From an uncultured Bacilli bacterium (GTDB lineage: Bacteria; Bacillota_I; Bacilli_A; RF39; UBA660): a DNA stretch of 10,359 bases. Every line of letters starts with the position of its first letter. Position 1 is the stretch's first letter. A program made the position numbers and the translations under genes. Where the stretch lies: contig CANQMC010000041.1 of NCBI GenBank assembly GCA_947624855.1, positions 1 through 10,359 of the forward strand. The letters are read 5' to 3'. Positions 6,795-10,359 of the stretch are shown here, in pieces. A model generated the notes under the pieces. It had not been told where the DNA came from and ran no database searches. It saw nothing but the letters and a program-made list of their open reading frames with translations.

Positions 6795-8001
6795 TAAATA
6801 AACTCATTTGATATATATTTTGGTTAGTTTTTGGTTTATCTTCTAATACTAAATTGCTTTCAATAAAATCTTTTTTAAATAATTCGGGTGATATAAAATA
6901 TTGATGATTGCAGGTAATAAAATATTTTGCTCTTTTTAAAACTACTCCCATTTTCTTTAAATCTTTATATGTTATTTTAAAATATTTGCGAGAATTAATA
7001 ATTCTTTTAGCGGATGTTACACCAATACCAGGAACTTTTAGTAATTTATAATAATTTGCTTCATTTATTTCTATAGGAAATTCTTCTAAATGTCTTAAAG
7101 CATAATCGGCTTTAGGATCAATTAATAAATTAAAGTTAGGATTATCTTTATCTAATAAATTTTCTACTTTAAAACCATAATATCTAAGTAACCAATCTGC
7201 TTGATATAATCTATTTTCTCTTTTTAATGGTGGGGTTTTTAAAGTTGGTAATAATTTATCTTTATTGATAGGAATATAAGCAGAATAAAATACTCTTTTT
7301 AAATGATGTTGTTGATACATATTACTACTTTTGGTCATTATATCTAAATCGGTATCTGAACTTGCTCCAATTATCATTTGAGTACTAGATCCTGCAGGGG
7401 CAAATTGTTTATTATGGTTAGTACTAATATAATTTAATATTTTATTTATATTGTTACTATTTTTGTTGGGCGCTAATAACTTTAAACTATTTTCGGTAGG
7501 TAATTCTATATTAGTACTTAATCTATCTACTAAATTTCCTAACTTTTTAATTAATATTTCACTTGATCCAGGTATTGCTTTAGCATGAATATAACCATTA
7601 AATTTATATTTATTTCTTAATAAACTTATTGTTTCAATTAATAGATTCATAGTATAATCAGGACTTTTTATAATTCCAGAACTTAAAAATAAACCCTCAA
7701 TATAATTTCGTTTATAAAAATTTATAGTTATATTACATATTTCTTCTGGTGTAAATATAGCCCTTTTAATATTATTACTTTTACGATTTAAACAATATTT
7801 ACAATCAAATATACAACAGTTGGTCAATAATATTTTTAATAAAGAAATACATCTTCCATCACTAGCAAATGAATGACAAATTCCTGAATAAGAAGCATTC
7901 CCCATTCCATTTTTATTAGCTCTTTTACTACCACTTGATGAACATGATGCATCATATTTGGCACTGTCAGATAAAATAATTAATTTTTCTTTAAGATTCA
8001 T
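6787..8001 (-). CDS. Putative DNA modification/repair radical-SAM protein (TIGR03916-type) with helix-hairpin-helix
   Basis: The 404-residue protein has a CX3CX2C iron-sulfur motif at Cys63-Cys67-Cys70 (CIFDCKYC), which binds the 4Fe-4S cluster that cleaves SAM. Family marks around it are AKYDASCSSSGSKR (14-27), GICHSFASDGRC (40-51), which adds Cys20, Cys42 and Cys51, and RNYIEGLFLSSGI (98-110). A helix-hairpin-helix, YKLLKVPGIGVTSAKRII (318-335), suggests DNA contact. The last residues include QMSLF (398-402), close to the bacterial sliding-clamp-binding pentamer QLSLF. Substrate and reaction are unknown; repair or base modification is inferred from family naming and domains. ATG 8001 has AGGTG six bases upstream; the in-frame GTG at 8010 lies in that site. 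It leads a three-gene overlapping operon behind a good promoter with a LexA-like box. Confidence 0.9.
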   Translation of the reverse strand: MNLKEKLIILSDSAKYDASCSSSGSKRANKNGMGNASYSGICHSFASDGRCISLLKILLTNCCIFDCKYCLNRKSNNIKRAIFTPEEICNITINFYKRNYIEGLFLSSGIIKSPDYTMNLLIETISLLRNKYKFNGYIHAKAIPGSSEILIKKLGNLVDRLSTNIELPTENSLKLLAPNKNSNNINKILNYISTNHNKQFAPAGSSTQMIIGASSDTDLDIMTKSSNMYQQHHLKRVFYSAYIPINKDKLLPTLKTPPLKRENRLYQADWLLRYYGFKVENLLDKDNPNFNLLIDPKADYALRHLEEFPIEINEANYYKLLKVPGIGVTSAKRIINSRKYFKITYKDLKKMGVVLKRAKYFITCNHQYFISPELFKKDFIESNLVLEDKPKTNQNIYQMSLFNE

Positions 8002-8018
8002 GTAAATCACCTATAAAA

Positions 8019-8047
8019 ATTATAGCAACATTTGTACGTTTTGTAAA
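8019..8047 (-). promoter_or_regulatory. Strong sigma-A-type promoter of the radical-SAM/DUF4130/groEL operon
   Basis: TTTACA (8042-8047), an exact 17-bp spacer and TATAAT (8019-8024) are read leftward. Predicted start is about 8012, so the leader is only about 11 bases and begins at the AGGTG ribosome site (8008-8012). Confidence 0.75.
8025..8038 (-). promoter_or_regulatory. Candidate LexA/DinR (SOS) operator in the promoter spacer
   Basis: The minus-strand sequence CGTACAAATGTTGC fits the B. subtilis LexA consensus CGAACRNRYGTTYC at 12 of 14 positions, with one deviation in each half-site. It fills the spacer right up to the -10, where a bound repressor would block polymerase. The DNA-repair nature of the operon supports it, but the core GAAC...GTTC is not perfect. 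Confidence 0.4.
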
Positions 8048-8086
8048 CATTTATTCGTCTAAATTATTTGGTAATTTTTAGTATAT

Positions 8087-8110
8087 AAAAACTAGTAAAT
8101 AAATACTAGT
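8087..8110 (-). terminator. Possible weak intrinsic terminator after the surface-protein gene
   Basis: On the minus strand a 7-bp stem ACTAGTA/TACTAGT with a TTTATT loop is followed by a short T run broken by A. Stem GC is low. It lies between the surface-protein stop and the radical-SAM promoter, where a terminator is expected. Confidence 0.45.
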
Positions 8111-8113
8111 CTT

Positions 8114-8232
8114 ACTTGCCTCTATATAAATTTGAAACATTAATAAAATAATAGAAATATATTAGAAAAATATATAAAATAAATATAATAATAAACAATA
8201 AATGTTTGATTGGATAAGCTATAGAGGCAAGT
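8114..8232. repeat. 13-bp perfect inverted repeat around a 93-bp AT-rich core
   Basis: The arms acttgcctctata (8114-8126) and tatagaggcaagt (8220-8232) are exact reverse complements, and the GC-containing arms stand out from the AT-rich surroundings. An inner 7-bp repeat, aaacatt (8135-8141) and aatgttt (8201-8207), is nested inside. The core has no convincing ORF and the flanks show no clear target duplication. Together with the terminator and promoter it fills the 238-bp gap 8013-8250. It could be a small miniature element, an invertible segment, or a transcribed RNA closed by a 13-bp stem; the sequence does not decide. Confidence 0.7.
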
Positions 8233-8250
8233 TATTTTTTATTTTAAAAT

Positions 8251-9729
8251 TTAAGAAACTGTATATGGTGATGTAGTAGTTCCTGAACCTGATAAAGTAA
8301 CAGTCGATTTTAGATTTATTACTGGGCGAAATCCATATGATGACATAGCCACTGAATAATTACTAAGTACACCCGTTTGATGCATACACATGATACTTGC
8401 AGGACTACCATTAAATAACGAAGGAGTCATAGTCCAATAATATTTTCCTGTATATAAATAAAAATCTTGATTACTGTTGGAAGTAAATAGCCCTCCAGCA
8501 AACACCACTTCATCTGCACTTATCATTCCAACTGGATATTTTAATGCTTTATTTCCTTGTGTTGCATTACTTGTTGTATACAAATCGTTACTATTAGCGC
8601 ATCTATATGTTGGCATTTTATTTGTTTCTAATCTATATTTCCCTCCATAATATGTTATCTCTTTTCCAATCCCTCCTGTATTATTTGGCGCTCCACCTTC
8701 AGTTGTAGTACTTGTTCTATCTCCACAAAAACCGGCATTACCATCTATATATGTATTTTGTAAATTAACCAAATTCGTACTTTCATACCATTTATCTATT
8801 TGATCTTTTGCATTACTATTTGTACTACTACTTGTAATTGTTGTTCTTACATGATATTGACTTTCAGTTGATGATTGGCTAATCGTTCCATTGAACATAT
8901 AACCTACAAATTTATTATCGTTATAACAATATGTTCCACTAGAACCTTGACTACCTGCACATGAAGAACTACCTCTTATTGGACCAAAACCTTGTTTTAA
9001 TATAGCATTTGTATTATCCCCACTTGTTTGTGGACTTCCCACTCCAGAAAATATCATTCGGATTGAGCTATCTCCATTTATTCTGATTATTCGCCAATAT
9101 ATATCATCACTTCCTACTTTTCCAAATTTTACCCAATTATCAGTTGGATTCCCTGCATAATAATATACTTCTTTGTTAAAATCATCATATTGACTGCTAT
9201 TTGCTGATTTATATATTGTTCCAGTTTTATCTCCTGATAATGTTGTACTAAAATCTGTTCTTGTTTCTATTTTTTTATTTGTCATTATTGTTTCACATGC
9301 TGGGCCTGCACAATTATATTCTTTTTTATCAAAGTATAAATAACATTTATCTTCTTTTAATAAATTTGCTATTGTATGATTTCCATCTATTGTTTTTAAT
9401 ATTGCTTCTGTATCTTTTTCTTGTTTATTTGAATCTTTATAGCATCCACTTTTTTCTTCGTTTATAACATAATTGCCTTGAGGCATTCTATTTATTTCTT
9501 CATAATCACCACTATCTTTTTTATACATTGCCATTATCTTAAAATCATATTTCTTTATATGCACTTCTCCTTCGGCAAATGGTATTACTTCTTCATATGT
9601 ATAATTGGCTTTAGAACCTTTTAATATTATTACACTTCCTATGGCTACTATTACTACTAATCCTATAAATATTTTTTTAAAATTTAAACTTTTATGTAGA
9701 GTCTCAAATTTTATTTTTTCTTTTTTCAT
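8251..9729 (-). CDS. Membrane-anchored, Ser/Thr/Gly/Asn-rich exported surface protein of unknown function
   Basis: The 492-residue protein has a short basic N-terminus, one membrane helix (about 19-37, FKKIFIGLVVIVAIGSVIIL) with no clear cleavage or lipobox, and a large outside part. Nine cysteines (96, 129, 140, 145, 257, 268, 335, 377, 448) could form disulphides. The C-terminal half contains YWRIIRINGDSSIRMIFSG (211-229), LKYPVGMISADEVVFAGG, YWTMTPSLFNG and GFRPVINLKS ending in GTTTSPYTVS. I recall this pattern from secreted proteins of uncultured gut Bacillota; the GFRPV end is reminiscent of FGE/C-type-lectin-like folds, which is a guess. ATG 9729 is preceded by GGAGAG; 13 further upstream codons in frame lack support. 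Composition is visibly richer in GC than its neighbours, hinting at different selection or transfer. It diverges from the HTH regulator gene, which may control it. Confidence 0.82.
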   Translation of the reverse strand: MKKEKIKFETLHKSLNFKKIFIGLVVIVAIGSVIILKGSKANYTYEEVIPFAEGEVHIKKYDFKIMAMYKKDSGDYEEINRMPQGNYVINEEKSGCYKDSNKQEKDTEAILKTIDGNHTIANLLKEDKCYLYFDKKEYNCAGPACETIMTNKKIETRTDFSTTLSGDKTGTIYKSANSSQYDDFNKEVYYYAGNPTDNWVKFGKVGSDDIYWRIIRINGDSSIRMIFSGVGSPQTSGDNTNAILKQGFGPIRGSSSCAGSQGSSGTYCYNDNKFVGYMFNGTISQSSTESQYHVRTTITSSSTNSNAKDQIDKWYESTNLVNLQNTYIDGNAGFCGDRTSTTTEGGAPNNTGGIGKEITYYGGKYRLETNKMPTYRCANSNDLYTTSNATQGNKALKYPVGMISADEVVFAGGLFTSNSNQDFYLYTGKYYWTMTPSLFNGSPASIMCMHQTGVLSNYSVAMSSYGFRPVINLKSTVTLSGSGTTTSPYTVS

Positions 9730-9748
9730 AATATCTCTCCATTCTATG

Positions 9749-9787
9749 TGATAATTATCTAATATCAACTACGTTAGATTTTTATCA
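9749..9787. promoter_or_regulatory. 39-bp interrupted dyad in the surface-protein leader (candidate operator or leader hairpin)
   Basis: Plus-strand arms tgataa (9749-9754) and atctaa (9757-9762) are mirrored by ttagat (9774-9779) and ttatca (9782-9787), each pair separated by two bases, around an 11-base centre. It lies between the predicted start near 9792 and the GGAGAG ribosome site (9735-9740), so it can act as a DNA operator or fold in the mRNA leader. Confidence 0.5.
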
Positions 9788-9798
9788 TTTATAGTTAA

Positions 9799-9828
9799 AT
9801 TATAAACTAAGTAAATGTAAAATGTCAA
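9799..9828 (-). promoter_or_regulatory. Consensus sigma-A promoter of the surface-protein gene
   Basis: Perfect hexamers TTGACA (9823-9828) and TATAAT (9799-9804) are separated by 18 bp, reading leftward. The predicted transcription start is near 9792, leaving a leader of about 63 bases with the dyad at 9749-9787. Confidence 0.8.
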
Positions 9829-9843
9829 TATAAATATCATTAT

Positions 9844-9872
9844 TTTATGCATTTTTGCAAATTTATTATAAT
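9844..9872 (+). promoter_or_regulatory. Probable promoter of the tandem-HTH regulator
   Basis: TATAAT at 9867-9872 lies 28 bases before ATG 9901. The best -35 at 17-bp spacing is TTTATG (9844-9849), a weak match. The two divergent -35 regions are about 15 bp apart, so one bound protein could affect both promoters. Confidence 0.45.
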
Positions 9873-9900
9873 TACATGAGACAATGATTTTGGTGATATT

Positions 9901-10359
9901 ATGTATAGTGAAAATTTAAAATTATTAAGAGAAAGAAATGGTTTAACTCAAAAATCTATAGCTAATTTAATTGGTATACAAAGAGGACCTTATAGTCAAT
10001 ATGAATTAGAATATATAATAATTCCTCTTAAGCATTTAAATACTATATGTAATTATTTTAATGTTTCTTTAGATTATATATTTAATTTTACAAAATCAAA
10101 ACAACATAAAAATTGTATTAAAGATATAAATAAAAAATTAAGTGGTCAGAGAATTAAAGAATTAAGAACTAAAAATAATTTAAAACAAATTGAATTAGCT
10201 GAATTTTTAAATGTAGGTCAATCAACTATAGCGGAAATAGAACGTGGAACTAATATAATTGCTACTCCATTTTTATATTCAATATGTAAAAAATATAAAA
10301 TATCTGCTGATTATTTACTTGGTAGAATTGATAAAAATATTACTTTTGATAAAAATGGA
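9901..10359 (+). CDS. Tandem XRE-family helix-turn-helix regulator, partial (C-terminus beyond right edge)
   Basis: The frame opens at ATG 9901, with GGTGAT four bases upstream, and has 153 codons with no stop before the edge. It contains two XRE/HTH_3 DNA-binding domains in tandem: residues 4-62 (ENLKLLRERNGLTQKSIA through FNVSLDYIF) and 83-141 (QRIKELRTKNNLKQIELAEF through KISADYLLGR). Both keep the Leu-Thr/Lys-Gln turn and the DYL/DYI end typical of the family. The second, with VGQSTIAEIERG as recognition helix, looks canonical; the first, with IQRGPYSQYELE, is more degenerate. Two domains in one chain could bind adjacent half-sites. It is divergent from the surface-protein gene, so control of that gene and of itself is a reasonable inference. 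What follows the second HTH is not visible. Confidence 0.87.
   Translation, partial: MYSENLKLLRERNGLTQKSIANLIGIQRGPYSQYELEYIIIPLKHLNTICNYFNVSLDYIFNFTKSKQHKNCIKDINKKLSGQRIKELRTKNNLKQIELAEFLNVGQSTIAEIERGTNIIATPFLYSICKKYKISADYLLGRIDKNITFDKNG

Noticed and set aside
8013..8250. tRNA or CRISPR repeat in the intergenic gap
   Set aside because: There is only one inverted pair, no direct repeats with spacers, no cloverleaf and no CCA-type end.
8202..8276. Plus-strand 24-codon frame starting MFDWISYRGK, overlapping the right arm of the inverted repeat
   Set aside because: No ribosome site or promoter at suitable distance, and it runs into the end of the surface gene on the other strand; best treated as chance.
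8251..8700. Diversity-generating retroelement target, suggested by the GFRPV ending
   Set aside because: No reverse transcriptase, no template repeat and no adenine-specific variation can be seen in this window; fold resemblance alone is not enough.
9261..9467. Plus-strand open frame of 68 codons, hydrophobic, inside the surface-protein gene
   Set aside because: It is antisense to a well-supported gene, has no ribosome site, and its Leu/Tyr/Phe-rich content is what the opposite strand of this coding sequence gives.
1..10359. Mycoplasma-type code with TGA as Trp
   Set aside because: All tryptophans checked are TGG and no gene has internal TGA; TGA is used as the cysS stop. The extra reading beyond that stop would be only two codons, so this point alone is weak, but the TGG usage is consistent.

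Overview
This is a very AT-rich stretch of a bacterial chromosome. Tryptophan is encoded by TGG, no frame contains internal TGA, and cysS ends in TGA, so the standard bacterial code fits better than the Mycoplasma code. Shine-Dalgarno sites of the AGGTG(AT) type, a TagO/WecA-type lipid-carrier transferase, small SecG and CysS suggest a low-GC Bacillota/Bacilli-like organism that keeps a cell-surface polymer, possibly a small-genome uncultured gut lineage. The taxonomic call is inference from composition and gene content only.

Layout. Everything from base 1 to 9729 is read leftward (minus strand), in at least five likely transcription units; one gene at the right edge is read rightward. From right to left: (a) a partial tandem-HTH regulator (9901-10359, +), divergent from (b) a membrane-anchored, Ser/Thr/Gly/Asn-rich surface protein (8251-9729, -) with a consensus promoter and a long dyad in its leader; (c) a 238-bp gap with a 13-bp inverted repeat around an AT-rich core; (d) an overlapping three-gene operon: radical-SAM DNA-repair-type protein, its usual DUF4130/TIGR03915-type partner, and a divergent GroEL; (e) secG with its own promoter and terminator; (f) cysS overlapping a YugP-like membrane protein that has lost its HEXXH zinc site; (g) a TagO/WecA-family glycosylphosphotransferase followed after 7 bp by an acyltransferase-3 membrane protein that runs off the left edge.

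How the genes fit together. Units (g) and (b) concern the cell surface: TagO starts a polymer on undecaprenyl phosphate, and the acyltransferase probably decorates a surface glycan. That acyltransferase carries a run of ten G inside its coding sequence. Ten keeps the frame open, while nine or eleven would stop translation almost at once, which is the classic layout of a phase-variable switch. Unit (d) looks like a DNA-damage operon: its promoter spacer holds a degenerate Gram-positive LexA-like box, and the radical-SAM protein ends in a sliding-clamp-binding-like QMSLF motif. The chaperonin as third gene, without groES, is unusual.

The most notable observations are the G10 tract, the zinc-site-less YugP homologue, the repair/chaperonin operon, and the divergent regulator/surface-protein unit with its dyad and inverted repeat. 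No rRNA, tRNA, CRISPR array or transposase is visible.
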